Both the position numbers and the translations under genes were made by a program. Shown here piece after piece: positions 33,848 through 42,470 of a stretch of 64,000 nucleotides of DNA. Origin of the DNA: Lachnospiraceae bacterium (GTDB taxonomy: Bacteria > Bacillota > Clostridia > Lachnospirales > Lachnospiraceae); contig CAAGDV010000024.1 of assembly GCA_900768755.1 (NCBI GenBank), positions 1 to 64,000 of the forward strand, given 5' to 3'. The notes under the pieces are model-generated. The model had not been told where the DNA came from, searched no databases, and saw only the letters and a list, made by a program, of their open reading frames with translations. The stretch's first letter is position 1, and each line of letters starts with the position of its first letter.

Positions 33848-34819
33848 ATGATTGAGGAAATAGTGTCCTTGCAGATGCCGGTCGAGGAGAGACTTGTTGT
33901 AAAAAAGAACAGGCTTTGCCCGCCGGATGTGCGAAAAGATGCCAAAAGAATATCGATTGTAACCGGAACACACGGAGATGAGCTTAACGGTCAGTACGTG
34001 TGTTATAAGCTTATAGAGAGAATCAGGAATAACCCCGAATGCCTGGCGGGAATTGTGGATGTGTACCCATCCATCAACCCCCTTGGAGTTGACACGGGAA
34101 GCCGCGGAATTCCGATGAACGATTTGGATATGAACCGTGTTTTTCCGGGAACCGATTCGGGCGCCATGGCAGAGCACGTGGCGTATAAGATTACGCAGGA
34201 CATAATCGGAAGCGATATGTGCGTGGATGTACATTCTTCCAACATTTTCATAAAAGAGGTGCCGCAGGTGCGTCTTAACCATGAGAGCTACGATAAACTG
34301 CTTCCGTATGCCAGACTTATGAATGCAGACATCATCTGGACATTGTCTGCATCGGCTTATCTTGAATCATCACTTGCCAACTGCCTCAATATGTTCGGCG
34401 TTATGTCGATAGTTGTTGAGATGGGTGCCGGCTCAAGGATTACAAGGGAGTATGCAGAACAGACCCTCGAGGGAATCTTTCGGGTGATGAAGGAACTCGG
34501 AATCTGGACAGGAGAGGTATCACAGGTTAAGGAGCCGATTGTTGCGGGGCCGGGAGACGTGTCGGCGGTGCATGCCAACCGCTCGGGGCTTTTTATACTG
34601 GGCGATATTCCGCTCGGAAGCAACATTTTAAAAGGCGAGAGAATAGGAATAATCGTTGACCCGTTGACAGGTGAGCAGCTTGAGGATATTGTGGCTCCGA
34701 AAGCAGGTTTTCTCCTGACACTCCGCTCGCATCCTGTTGTGTATAAGGGTGCAATAATGGCGAGAGTGTGCGGAAATGATTCGGCACAGATAAATGAACC
34801 GGGGGTGGATTATGTTTAA
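33848..34819 (+). CDS. AstE/aspartoacylase-like zinc amidohydrolase (M14 superfamily)
   Basis: 323 residues. The zinc motif GTHGDELNG (His and Glu), the Asp-Met-Asn-Arg substrate-binding stretch NDLDMNRVFPG and the second-ligand region CVDVHSSN (His) are intact, as in succinylglutamate desuccinylase/aspartoacylase proteins. It should cleave an N-acyl amino acid or similar amide. GGGAGG precedes ATG 33848. A paralog lacking the metal ligands overlaps its end by 8 bases, suggesting a two-subunit arrangement. The substrate is unknown. Confidence 0.85.
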   Translation: MIEEIVSLQMPVEERLVVKKNRLCPPDVRKDAKRISIVTGTHGDELNGQYVCYKLIERIRNNPECLAGIVDVYPSINPLGVDTGSRGIPMNDLDMNRVFPGTDSGAMAEHVAYKITQDIIGSDMCVDVHSSNIFIKEVPQVRLNHESYDKLLPYARLMNADIIWTLSASAYLESSLANCLNMFGVMSIVVEMGAGSRITREYAEQTLEGIFRVMKELGIWTGEVSQVKEPIVAGPGDVSAVHANRSGLFILGDIPLGSNILKGERIGIIVDPLTGEQLEDIVAPKAGFLLTLRSHPVVYKGAIMARVCGNDSAQINEPGVDYV

Positions 34820-35747
34820 AGAGACATTGTATACCCTTGAAGGTATATATCGTGAGGATTTTAAGATTACGGGTTTCCGTTTCGGTAACGGCGACCGCTC
34901 GGCATGTATTGTGGGCTCGTTGCGCGGCAATGAATACCAGCAGACATACATCTGCTCACAGCTCATAAGAGAGCTAAAGAAGCTTGAAGAACACAATCAG
35001 CTGGCAGCCGGCAAGTCGGTGCTTGTAATTCCGTGCCTCAACCAGTATGCAACCAATATAGACAGACGTTTCTGGCCGTTGGATGACTCGGATATCAACC
35101 GTAAATTTCCGGGACATATTGGCGGAGACACAACACAGCATATTGCTGCGGAGATTATGGAGATAATCAAGGGATACAGCTACGGCATACAGCTTACAAG
35201 CTTTTATATGCCAGGCAAATTTGTGCCCCACATACGTATGATGGAGACAGGATTCCAGAATCCGAGTCTTGCCAATCTTTTCGGACTTCCTTTTGTGGTT
35301 ATCCGTAAACCCAAGCCAATGGATACCACCACTCTTAATTACAACTGGCAGATGAGCGGCACCAGTGCTTTTTCGCTGTACACCAACTGCAGCGATTACA
35401 TTGATGATGTTTCGGCAAGACAGGCGGTTGCGTCCATCCTTCGTTTTCTTACAAGAATGGGTATAATCAAATATAACAATCACAGCGGATACATCGCGGA
35501 GGTCATCAACGAGGACGATTTGATGCCGATTCTTTCGGCAGCGGCAGGATTTTACCGCAGGCTTAAGGAACCGGGAGACCCGATTTACCGCGGTGACGTT
35601 CTGGGTGAGATAATCGACCCGTACAGCGGTGAGGTTGCAAGCCGCGTAGTTTCACCAACTGAAGGTATCGTATTTTTTGCATATACCGGGCCAACGGTTA
35701 TGGAAGATGCGGTAGTATATAAAGTTATCAGAAGATTACATGAGTAG
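34812..35747 (+). CDS. AstE/aspartoacylase-like paralog without metal ligands
   Basis: 311 residues, same fold and similar length as the preceding protein. The zinc motif reads GSLRGNEYQQ (His replaced by Arg), the Asp-x-His strand is replaced by YGIQLTSFY, yet DDSDINRKFPG is kept. It is therefore predicted to be non-catalytic, either a regulatory partner or a ligand-binding protein. GGGGGTGG precedes ATG 34812, inside the end of the upstream gene. 12 bases separate it from purL. Confidence 0.8.
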   Translation: MFKETLYTLEGIYREDFKITGFRFGNGDRSACIVGSLRGNEYQQTYICSQLIRELKKLEEHNQLAAGKSVLVIPCLNQYATNIDRRFWPLDDSDINRKFPGHIGGDTTQHIAAEIMEIIKGYSYGIQLTSFYMPGKFVPHIRMMETGFQNPSLANLFGLPFVVIRKPKPMDTTTLNYNWQMSGTSAFSLYTNCSDYIDDVSARQAVASILRFLTRMGIIKYNNHSGYIAEVINEDDLMPILSAAAGFYRRLKEPGDPIYRGDVLGEIIDPYSGEVASRVVSPTEGIVFFAYTGPTVMEDAVVYKVIRRLHE

Positions 35748-35759
35748 AAGGAGAAGACT

Positions 35760-38700
35760 ATGAGTAAGGTAAGAAGAGTTTATTCTGAAAAGAAACCGTT
35801 ATTTGCAGTCAGGGCAAAAGAACTTAAGGAGGAGATTGAGAATTATCTTTCCATCAGCACGGTAACCAATGTCAGGGTGCTGATAAGATATGATATCGAG
35901 AACATCTCCGACGAGACATACAGGGAGGCACTTGTAACGGTATTTTCCGAGCCGCCCGTGGATTATCTTTACGAAGAGGATTTTGCACACAACCCGAATG
36001 AGTACGTGTTCGGCGTGGAGTTTCTGCCGGGACAGTTTGATCAGAGAGCGGACAGCGCCGTGCAGTGTGTAAAGCTTTTAAAGGAAGACGAGGATGTCGT
36101 AATAAAGACTGCTGTAATATATGTGGTTGAAGGACAGCTTACCGACTCAGAGCTTGACAGAATAAAGAGCTTCTGCATCAATCCGGTGGACTCAAGGGAG
36201 GCCGACACTGCAAAACCTGAGACACTTGTCACGATTTTTGATGAGCCGGCGGATGTTATTGTTTTTGACGGATTTATCGGCATGACGGACGAGGAACTTC
36301 GCAAGCTCTACGATTCACTCGGACTTGCGATGACTTTCAAGGATTTTCTCCATATCCGCAATTATTTTAAGAATGATGAGAAGCGCGACCCGTCGATGAC
36401 CGAGATCAGGGTGCTTGACACATACTGGTCAGACCACTGTCGTCACACAACTTTCTCAACGGAGCTTAAGAATGTCGCATTTACCGACGGATATTACCGC
36501 GAACCCATCAGTGCGGCATACGACAGATATAAAGACACTTTCGACGAGCTTTATGCGGGCCGTAACGATAAGTTTGTATGCCTTATGGACATTGCGCTAA
36601 TGGCAATGAAGAAACTTAAAAAAGACGGAAAACTCAATGACATGGAGGTTTCCGACGAGATAAATGCGTGCAGTATTGTTGTTCCGGTAACAATTGACGG
36701 AGTTACGGAGGAATGGCTTGTCAACTTTAAGAATGAGACGCACAACCATCCGACCGAGATTGAGCCTTTCGGCGGAGCCGCAACCTGCCTCGGCGGAGCA
36801 ATAAGAGACCCGCTTTCAGGCCGTACCTACGTATATCAGGCAATGCGCGTCACTGGTGCCGCAGACCCAACACTGCCGCTTGAACAGACAATGGCAGGAA
36901 AGCTTCCGCAGAAGAAGATTGTCAGGGAGGCTGCTCACGGATACAGCTCATACGGCAACCAGATTGGTCTTGCAACCGGATATGTCAAGGAGATATATCA
37001 CCCGGGATATGCAGCCAAAAGAATGGAGATAGGAGCAGTCATGGGTGCCGCTCCGAGAAAAGATGTTATAAGAGAGACCTCCGACCCGGGAGATATCATC
37101 ATTCTCCTCGGCGGAAGAACCGGACGTGACGGATGCGGCGGTGCTACAGGTTCATCCAAGGCACACACCGAGAAATCGATAGATACCTGCGGGGCTGAGG
37201 TACAGAAGGGTAATGCGCCTACCGAGCGAAAGATTCAGAGACTTTTCAGAAGACCTGAGGTAAGCCGCCTGATTAAGAAATGTAACGATTTTGGCGCCGG
37301 CGGAGTATCTGTTGCAATAGGAGAGCTGGCTGACGGATTAAGGGTTTCTTTGGACAAGGTTCCCAAGAAATATGCAGGTCTTGACGGAACCGAGCTTGCT
37401 ATTTCTGAGTCTCAGGAGAGAATGGCTGTTGTGGTTGACCCTAAGGATGTGGACGCGTTCCTTAAGTACGCGGCAGAGGAAAACCTGGAGGCGGTTGAGG
37501 TTGCGGTGGTAACCGAGGAAAAGAGACTTGTTCTTGAATGGCGCGGCAAAGATATTGTCAATATCAGCAGAGCTTTTCTTGACACAAACGGAGCACATCA
37601 GGAGACTGATGTTGTTGTAAGAATACCTGATGAGGCGGACAATCTTTTCAAAGCCCGTGAGGTTAAAGATGTTAAGAGTGCATGGCTTTCGACACTGGCC
37701 GACCTTAATGTGTGCTCACAGAAGGGGCTTGTTGAGATGTTTGACGGCTCAATCGGAGCAGGCTCGGTATTTATGCCTTACGGCGGACGTTATCAGCTTA
37801 CCGAGGTTCAGACGATGGTTGCAAAGCTTCCGGTGCTTTCCGGCAAAACTGATTTTGTGACCATGATGAGCTATGGCTTTGACCCGTATCTTTCTGACTG
37901 GAGCGCATACCACGGCGCAGTATACGCTGTTGTGGAATCCCTTTCCAAAATAGTGTGTGCGGGCGGAGAGTATTCTAAGGTCCGCTTTACCTTCCAGGAG
38001 TATTTCCGCAGAATGACGGACAACAAAGAGGGCTGGGGCGAGCCGATGAAAGCGCTTCTCGGTGCTTTTGACGCGCAGATGAATTTCGGACTTCCGTCAA
38101 TCGGCGGTAAGGACAGTATGTCGGGTACATTTAACGATATGAATGTGCCGAATACGTTGGTTTCTTTTGCCGTTGATACAGGAAGCAGCAAAGATATTAT
38201 CACACCTGAGTTTAAGAAGGCGGGCAACAGGATTGTTCTTATCGAGCTTCCGAGAGATAAGTACGACCTTCCGGTATATTCAGAGGTGTGCGCAATATAT
38301 GACGCCGTAACCGCGGCAATCCGCAGTAAAGCGGTTGTATCGGCATACACGCTTGATGCAAAGGGAATCGTTGCGGCTGTCAGCAAAATGGCATTCGGTA
38401 ACGGATTTGGCGTAAAGCTGTATGAGGACGTTCCTGCCGAGAAGCTTTTTGCTCCGCTGTACGGATGTATTGTCGCCGAGGCGGACGCCGAAAAGCTTTC
38501 GCAGCTCAGATGCGGATATACCGTAATCGGTGAAGTTACGGACAATGCAGAATTCACATACGGAGACGCCGTTATTACACTTTCAGAGGCTGAGGCCGCA
38601 TGGAAGAAGACTCTTGAGAAAGTGTTCCCGACGGTTTCGGCAGCATCCGATGAAGAGGTGCCAAGCCCGTTATATAATGCAGAAAGCATATACGTATGCA

Positions 38701-39512
38701 AAAACAAAATCGCTAAGCCTACGGTATTCATTCCGGTATTCCCGGGCACCAACTGCGAGTATGACAGCACCAAAGCTTTTGTCAATGCGGGAGCAAATGT
38801 CATAACAAAGGTGTTCAGAAACCTTACGGCGAACGATATCAGGGAGTCTGCTGCCGAGTTTGAGAAGGCAATTAAGCAGGCGCAGATAATCATGTTCCCG
38901 GGTGGCTTCTCCGCAGGTGACGAACCGGACGGCTCGGCAAAATTCTTTGCGACGGCCTTCCGCAACGAGAAGATTAAAGAGGCAGTCAACGATCTTTTGA
39001 GCAGGCGCGACGGACTGGCGCTCGGCATATGCAACGGTTTTCAGGCCCTCATAAAGCTTGGACTGGTTCCGTACGGCACCATTACCGAGCAGAAGCCGGA
39101 CTCACCGACACTTACGATGAATACAATCGGACGCCATGTTTCCAAAATGGTATACACAAAGGTTGTTTCCAACAAGTCTCCATGGCTTTCATTGGCAGAG
39201 CTCGGCGGCGTATATGTAACGCCGGCTTCACACGGTGAGGGAAGATTTGTTGCCAACGAGGAGTGGCTTAACAGACTTTTTGCCGAGGGTATGGTTGCTA
39301 CACAGTATGTTGATGTCAACGGACATGCTCTTATGGATGAAGAGTGGAATGTCAACGGTTCTTACAGGGCTATTGAGGGTATCACCAGCCCTGACGGAAG
39401 AATCTTCGGTAAAATGGCTCATGTTGAGCGTAAGGGCGATGCGGTTGCCATGAATATTTATGGCGAGCAGGATCTTAAAATATTTGAGGCGGGCGTGAAA
39501 TATTTTGAATAG
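35760..39512 (+). CDS. purL: Phosphoribosylformylglycinamidine synthase, single-chain
   Basis: 1250 residues, a fused FGAR amidotransferase of the clostridial large type; it makes FGAM from FGAR, glutamine and ATP in purine synthesis. Seen are an N-terminal PurS-like region, two AIR-synthetase-like halves (KNETHNHPTEIEPFGGAATC; PSIGGKDSMSGTF) and a C-terminal glutaminase (VFPGTNCEYD, LGICNGFQALIKLG with catalytic Cys, ASHGEGRF with His/Glu). It lies away from purC-F-B at 60156. RBS is AGAAGGAGA. Confidence 0.95.
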   Translation: MSKVRRVYSEKKPLFAVRAKELKEEIENYLSISTVTNVRVLIRYDIENISDETYREALVTVFSEPPVDYLYEEDFAHNPNEYVFGVEFLPGQFDQRADSAVQCVKLLKEDEDVVIKTAVIYVVEGQLTDSELDRIKSFCINPVDSREADTAKPETLVTIFDEPADVIVFDGFIGMTDEELRKLYDSLGLAMTFKDFLHIRNYFKNDEKRDPSMTEIRVLDTYWSDHCRHTTFSTELKNVAFTDGYYREPISAAYDRYKDTFDELYAGRNDKFVCLMDIALMAMKKLKKDGKLNDMEVSDEINACSIVVPVTIDGVTEEWLVNFKNETHNHPTEIEPFGGAATCLGGAIRDPLSGRTYVYQAMRVTGAADPTLPLEQTMAGKLPQKKIVREAAHGYSSYGNQIGLATGYVKEIYHPGYAAKRMEIGAVMGAAPRKDVIRETSDPGDIIILLGGRTGRDGCGGATGSSKAHTEKSIDTCGAEVQKGNAPTERKIQRLFRRPEVSRLIKKCNDFGAGGVSVAIGELADGLRVSLDKVPKKYAGLDGTELAISESQERMAVVVDPKDVDAFLKYAAEENLEAVEVAVVTEEKRLVLEWRGKDIVNISRAFLDTNGAHQETDVVVRIPDEADNLFKAREVKDVKSAWLSTLADLNVCSQKGLVEMFDGSIGAGSVFMPYGGRYQLTEVQTMVAKLPVLSGKTDFVTMMSYGFDPYLSDWSAYHGAVYAVVESLSKIVCAGGEYSKVRFTFQEYFRRMTDNKEGWGEPMKALLGAFDAQMNFGLPSIGGKDSMSGTFNDMNVPNTLVSFAVDTGSSKDIITPEFKKAGNRIVLIELPRDKYDLPVYSEVCAIYDAVTAAIRSKAVVSAYTLDAKGIVAAVSKMAFGNGFGVKLYEDVPAEKLFAPLYGCIVAEADAEKLSQLRCGYTVIGEVTDNAEFTYGDAVITLSEAEAAWKKTLEKVFPTVSAASDEEVPSPLYNAESIYVCKNKIAKPTVFIPVFPGTNCEYDSTKAFVNAGANVITKVFRNLTANDIRESAAEFEKAIKQAQIIMFPGGFSAGDEPDGSAKFFATAFRNEKIKEAVNDLLSRRDGLALGICNGFQALIKLGLVPYGTITEQKPDSPTLTMNTIGRHVSKMVYTKVVSNKSPWLSLAELGGVYVTPASHGEGRFVANEEWLNRLFAEGMVATQYVDVNGHALMDEEWNVNGSYRAIEGITSPDGRIFGKMAHVERKGDAVAMNIYGEQDLKIFEAGVKYFE

Positions 39513-39523
39513 GAGATAACAAT

Positions 39524-40135
39524 ATGACCAAGGAAGAGCGCAGACTTCTGAAAGAAGAGAAAAGACGTATTGCTGAGGAGAAGGAGGCTAATAAGCCCGC
39601 CTGGCGAGTCTTTTTGGAATATGTTATTATTGCGGCGGTAGGAGTTCTGGTGGCGTTTTTGCTCTGTAAATTTGTAATAATCAACGCAGTTGTGCCGTCC
39701 AGCTCAATGTATCCCACAATCAAAGAGGGCGACAGGATGATAGGCTTCCGCCTTGCGTACCTGAACAAAGAGCCGGAGCGCGGGGACATCATTATTTTCA
39801 AATGTCCGGAACAGGGCGCGGATTACAACAAGCCTTTTGTCAAAAGACTTATCGGACTCCCCGGCGAGACGGTCAAAATAACCGCCGGAGAGGTGTGGAT
39901 ATATCCGGTGGAGGGCGAGCCCTTCCAGTTGATTGAAGATTATCTGCTTGAACCAATGAGCACAACCGCCAACGTGAACAATGCCGAGTATGTCATCGGG
40001 GAAGACGAGTACTTCTTCATGGGTGACAACAGAAACGGTTCGCATGACTGCAGATATTTTGGCGCAGTGTCAAAAGACAGAATACTCGCAAAAGTAATTT
40101 TCAAGTATTTTAAAGGATTTAAGATTATCAACTGA
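39524..40135 (+). CDS. lepB: Signal peptidase I
   Basis: 203 residues: highly charged cytoplasmic start (1-28), one membrane helix (about 30-55), then box B VPSSSMYPTIKEGDR with the nucleophile Ser, FVKRLIGLPGETV with the general-base Lys, and MGDNRNGSHDCRYFG (box E). It removes signal peptides from secreted proteins. The gene lies 11 bases after purL and ends before a strong terminator. Confidence 0.95.
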   Translation: MTKEERRLLKEEKRRIAEEKEANKPAWRVFLEYVIIAAVGVLVAFLLCKFVIINAVVPSSSMYPTIKEGDRMIGFRLAYLNKEPERGDIIIFKCPEQGADYNKPFVKRLIGLPGETVKITAGEVWIYPVEGEPFQLIEDYLLEPMSTTANVNNAEYVIGEDEYFFMGDNRNGSHDCRYFGAVSKDRILAKVIFKYFKGFKIIN

Positions 40136-40158
40136 TGCTATATTCAAATAAGTTATCA

Positions 40159-40190
40159 AACCCCACGCTTACCTACAGCGTGGGGTTTTT
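40159..40190. terminator. Strong terminator after lepB
   Basis: AACCCCACGCT (40159-40169) pairs with AGCGTGGGGTT (40177-40187) around a 7-base loop, with a T run. The A-rich left flank is short, so it works mainly on the plus strand. Confidence 0.9.
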
Positions 40191-40204
40191 GAGTAGTAAT
40201 CCCG

Positions 40205-40279
40205 TATGAAATAAGGGGTTCAAGGAGCGCACGCGCGCCATTTTATGCCAAAAGGACCTCAAAGCGAGGCGCTTTTCAT
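40205..40279. repeat. Hairpin-bearing direct repeat, copy 1
   Basis: About 75 bases shared with 40386-40463: TATGAAATAAGGGGTTC, then AGGAGCGCACGCG, CCATTTTATGCCAAAAGGACCTCAAA and a short variable end. The AAAAGG-CCTC/GAGG-CTTTT part can form a hairpin. No coding potential is supported. The roughly 105 bases between the copies (40280-40385) hold no recognised feature. Confidence 0.8.
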
Positions 40280-40385
40280 ACGAGAAAGCGAGACGGGGGT
40301 GAGGCGGAAATAGAAAAAGGTCCGGTGGACCATTTTCCCGCCGAACCGACCGAACCCGACTTTAGGAGGGTGAGAACGAACCCCT

Positions 40386-40463
40386 TATGAAATAAGGGGT
40401 TCGAGGAGCGCACGCGCTCCATTTTATGCCAAAAGGACCTCAAAAAGAGGCCCTTTTGACATA
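40386..40463. repeat. Hairpin-bearing direct repeat, copy 2, abutting tRNA-Gly
   Basis: Second copy, in the same orientation. AACCCCTTAT/ATAAGGGGTT (40379-40401) makes a perfect hairpin and CAAAAGG..CCTC/GAGG..CCTTTTG another. It begins 6 bases past the 3' end of the tRNA gene, so on the minus strand the hairpin with its T-rich flank may act as the tRNA terminator. Confidence 0.8.
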
Positions 40464-40469
40464 AAAATA

Positions 40470-40541
40470 AGCGCGAGACGGGGATCGAACCCGCGACCTT
40501 CTCCTTGGCAAGGAGACGCTCCACCACTGAGCCACTCGCGC
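40470..40541 (-). tRNA. tRNA-Gly (anticodon GCC)
   Basis: Acceptor stem GCGCGAG/CTCGCGC, T arm with GGGTTCGATCCCC, anticodon stem TCTCC/GGAGA with loop TTGCCAA, so anticodon GCC. Discriminator base U; CCA is not encoded. It is preceded by its own promoter and followed by a repeat element. Confidence 0.95.
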
Positions 40542-40565
40542 ATGTGCGTTAACAACGCAATACAT

Positions 40566-40594
40566 ACTATACTATATGATGAATTTTTTGTCAA
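40566..40594 (-). promoter_or_regulatory. Promoter of tRNA-Gly
   Basis: On the minus strand TTGACA (40594-40589), 17 bases, TATAGT (40571-40566), about 25 bases before the tRNA 5' end. Confidence 0.8.
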
Positions 40595-40596
40595 CC

Positions 40597-40980
40597 TTAA
40601 ATCCCAAATATATTCCGAAAAATTGACCATATCAGAAGAAGTGCCAGAAAAACCCAGTTGAGCCAGGCGGGTTTCGGCGTAACCTTCCAGAGTCCTGTCC
40701 GGATATAGCAGACGGAGGCTGATACGATTACATAGGCGACATATATTAATATAAGCGGCGCCATGTAATTGTAGCGGATGGCCTCGGACCATTTCAACTG
40801 CAGTACGGATATTCCGAAGCGGCTTATTCCGCAGCCGGGGCAGTTTAAACGCGTTACGGTGTGAAAAAGGCAGGGGATTGCAAGCCTCGTAAAGTGCACA
40901 AAAAGTGCGTATGCAATGAGAACTGCCAACGCGATTGCGCCCCATGTTATGAGTTTTTTGATTCTAATTCGTCGCTCCAT
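40597..40980 (-). CDS. DUF2752 membrane protein
   Basis: About 127 residues with three hydrophobic helices. PCLFHTVTRLNCPGCGISRF followed by an EAIRYNY segment is the DUF2752 hallmark (Cys-Pro-Gly-Cys-Gly). The function is not established. ATG 40980 (MERRIRIKK) is preferred, with GGTGA upstream; an in-frame GTG at 40989 is possible. It lies downstream of the DUF4234 gene, separated by a terminator. Confidence 0.8.
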   Translation of the reverse strand: MERRIRIKKLITWGAIALAVLIAYALFVHFTRLAIPCLFHTVTRLNCPGCGISRFGISVLQLKWSEAIRYNYMAPLILIYVAYVIVSASVCYIRTGLWKVTPKPAWLNWVFLALLLIWSIFRNIFGI

Positions 40981-40992
40981 GTTTTTCACCGT

Positions 40993-41025
40993 AAAAAAAG
41001 CTTCCGGATGAGCCGAAAGCTTTTT
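40993..41025 (-). terminator. Terminator between DUF4234 and DUF2752 genes
   Basis: On the minus strand AAAAAGCTTTCGG pairs with CCGGAAGCTTTTT, with a T7 tail. Nearly symmetric, so possibly bidirectional. Confidence 0.8.
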
Positions 41026-41058
41026 ATGTACCTTACCGACAGATTGGCAAAGCTTAAA

Positions 41059-41388
41059 TTAAGCTAACTTGTTAATCTCGTTCTGAACAAGTGCTACCAA
41101 TACGATAGGGAAAATGATTCCCAAAATAATGTAAAGAACTTTGTTGTCTGTAGTCGGCATACCCTTCTTTGCCTTGATTGCGTTAATGTTAGCATCTGCG
41201 TTGATTGCAAAAAGAATGAAACCAACATAGAAGAACATTAAAATGAACTGAACAATCGCACTCATGTTGCTTGCCTGACCCTCTTTATCAAGAGCATCAA
41301 TTGTTGTCCAAAGCCAGTACAGTGAGTAGATTCCGCATGTAACTATTGAAAGAATAATTACTACTGCGACGCTACGGTTCTTAAGCAT
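41059..41388 (-). CDS. DUF4234 membrane protein
   Basis: 109 residues with three membrane helices, starting MLKNRSVAVVIILSIVTCGI followed by YSLYWLW, the usual DUF4234 opening (CGIY-x-x-YW). Function unknown. It has a strong promoter and a GGGAGG RBS, and is followed by a terminator, so monocistronic. Confidence 0.82.
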   Translation of the reverse strand: MLKNRSVAVVIILSIVTCGIYSLYWLWTTIDALDKEGQASNMSAIVQFILMFFYVGFILFAINADANINAIKAKKGMPTTDNKVLYIILGIIFPIVLVALVQNEINKLA

Positions 41389-41423
41389 ATCCTATTCCTC
41401 CCAGAATTATTATTTACAGTTTT

Positions 41424-41451
41424 ATTATACAGTCAATACAGCTTTTGTCAA
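41424..41451 (-). promoter_or_regulatory. Promoter of the DUF4234 gene
   Basis: On the minus strand TTGACA (41451-41446), 16 bases, TATAAT (41429-41424); both hexamers are perfect. Confidence 0.85.
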
Positions 41452-41482
41452 CTGCTTTATGATGTAAAGTTTTTTTTACAAA

Positions 41483-41532
41483 TGAGGGACATACGGCCTC
41501 CTGTCAATGAGGAATGTACAGCCTCCTGTAAA
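41483..41532. repeat. Two imperfect 25-bp tandem repeats upstream of degV
   Basis: 41483-41507 and 41508-41532 agree at about 19 of 25 positions, with the shared core GCCTCCTGT. They lie between the divergent promoters of the DUF4234 and degV genes, 10 bases before the degV -35. Confidence 0.7.
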
Positions 41533-41541
41533 AAAGTTGAT

Positions 41542-41570
41542 TTGTCAACAAAAATATGCTATTATATTTT
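41542..41570 (+). promoter_or_regulatory. Probable degV promoter
   Basis: TTGTCA (41542-41547), 17 bases, TATTTT (41565-41570). The weak -10 could need an activator; TATATT (41563-41568) with a 15-base spacer is an alternative. Confidence 0.45.
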
Positions 41571-41597
41571 TTAGAAATATAGAAAGAGGAGAAGAGG

Positions 41598-42467
41598 ATG
41601 GGATATTTAATTTTTGCGGATGTGTCTTTGGATATTGATATGGAGTTTGCCCGCGAGAATGATGTGCGCTTTGTTCCGATGGAGTACCTGCTTGGTGAAG
41701 AGGTTTTTCACTGCACACAGCCTGAGAGCGAAGAGATGATGCATGAGTTCTACGAGAAACTCCGCAAAAAGATTCCGACACAGACAAGTCAGATTACACC
41801 TAATCACTACATTGATATTTTTGAACCGCTTGCAAAAGAGGGACAGGATATTTTGTACATATCGTTGTCGAGTGGATTGAGCAACACCTATGAGTCAGCT
41901 CTTTTGGCGGTGCAGAACCTTAAAGAGGATTACGATACGGTGTCGATTGAAATCGTCGATTCGCTGTCGGCGACCGGCGGAATGGGACTTCTTGTTGAGA
42001 CTGCTGTTGCCAACAGGAAAGCCGGAATGAGCGTTTCCGACAATGCCGCCGATGTAAGAGACCATGCAAAACACCTTCAACATTGGTTCATGGTTGAGGA
42101 TCTGATGTATCTTAAACGCGGCGGAAGAGTGTCCGCGGCGACGGCAGTCATGGGAACGGCACTTAATATTAAGCCCATTCTCACCATTACGGCTGACGGT
42201 AAGCTTGATACCATTGACAAGAAACGCGGTACCAGAATGGCAATAAAATATATGCTGGACAGATTCGAGGCTACATACGATCCGGCGTACGGAACGACCG
42301 TGTACATATCCGGAGCGGATTGTAGGGAAGAGGAGGAGAACCTTAAGAGCCAGCTTCTTTTGAAATACCCGGAGCTTACAGTCAAAATGACGATGCTCAG
42401 TCCGATAATCGGAGCCCATACCGGCCCGGATATGCTGGCACTTATTCATTACGGAATATCGAAATAA
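41598..42467 (+). CDS. DegV family fatty-acid-binding protein
   Basis: 289 residues. DegV (FakB-like) proteins hold a fatty acid for phosphorylation by FakA or for related lipid handling. Seen here are the TSQITPNHYIDIFEPLAKEG stretch, YISLSSGLSNTYESA, VEDLMYLKRGGRVSAATAVM and LSPIIGAHTGPDML near the end (conserved His and Gly). Cytosolic. AGGAG precedes the ATG. A terminator hairpin follows inside the end of the convergent PHP gene. Confidence 0.9.
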   Translation: MGYLIFADVSLDIDMEFARENDVRFVPMEYLLGEEVFHCTQPESEEMMHEFYEKLRKKIPTQTSQITPNHYIDIFEPLAKEGQDILYISLSSGLSNTYESALLAVQNLKEDYDTVSIEIVDSLSATGGMGLLVETAVANRKAGMSVSDNAADVRDHAKHLQHWFMVEDLMYLKRGGRVSAATAVMGTALNIKPILTITADGKLDTIDKKRGTRMAIKYMLDRFEATYDPAYGTTVYISGADCREEEENLKSQLLLKYPELTVKMTMLSPIIGAHTGPDMLALIHYGISK

Positions 42468-42470
42468 TGT

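Noticed and set aside
37871..39034. Minus-strand ORF of 387 residues
   Set aside because: Antisense shadow of purL; no start signals or recognisable domain.
40276..40527. Minus-strand ORF over tRNA-Gly and the repeat
   Set aside because: It translates the tRNA gene and the hairpin repeats, a common false ORF.
40424..40945. Second minus-strand ORF through tRNA-Gly into the DUF2752 region
   Set aside because: Out of frame with the DUF2752 gene and crosses the tRNA and its promoter.
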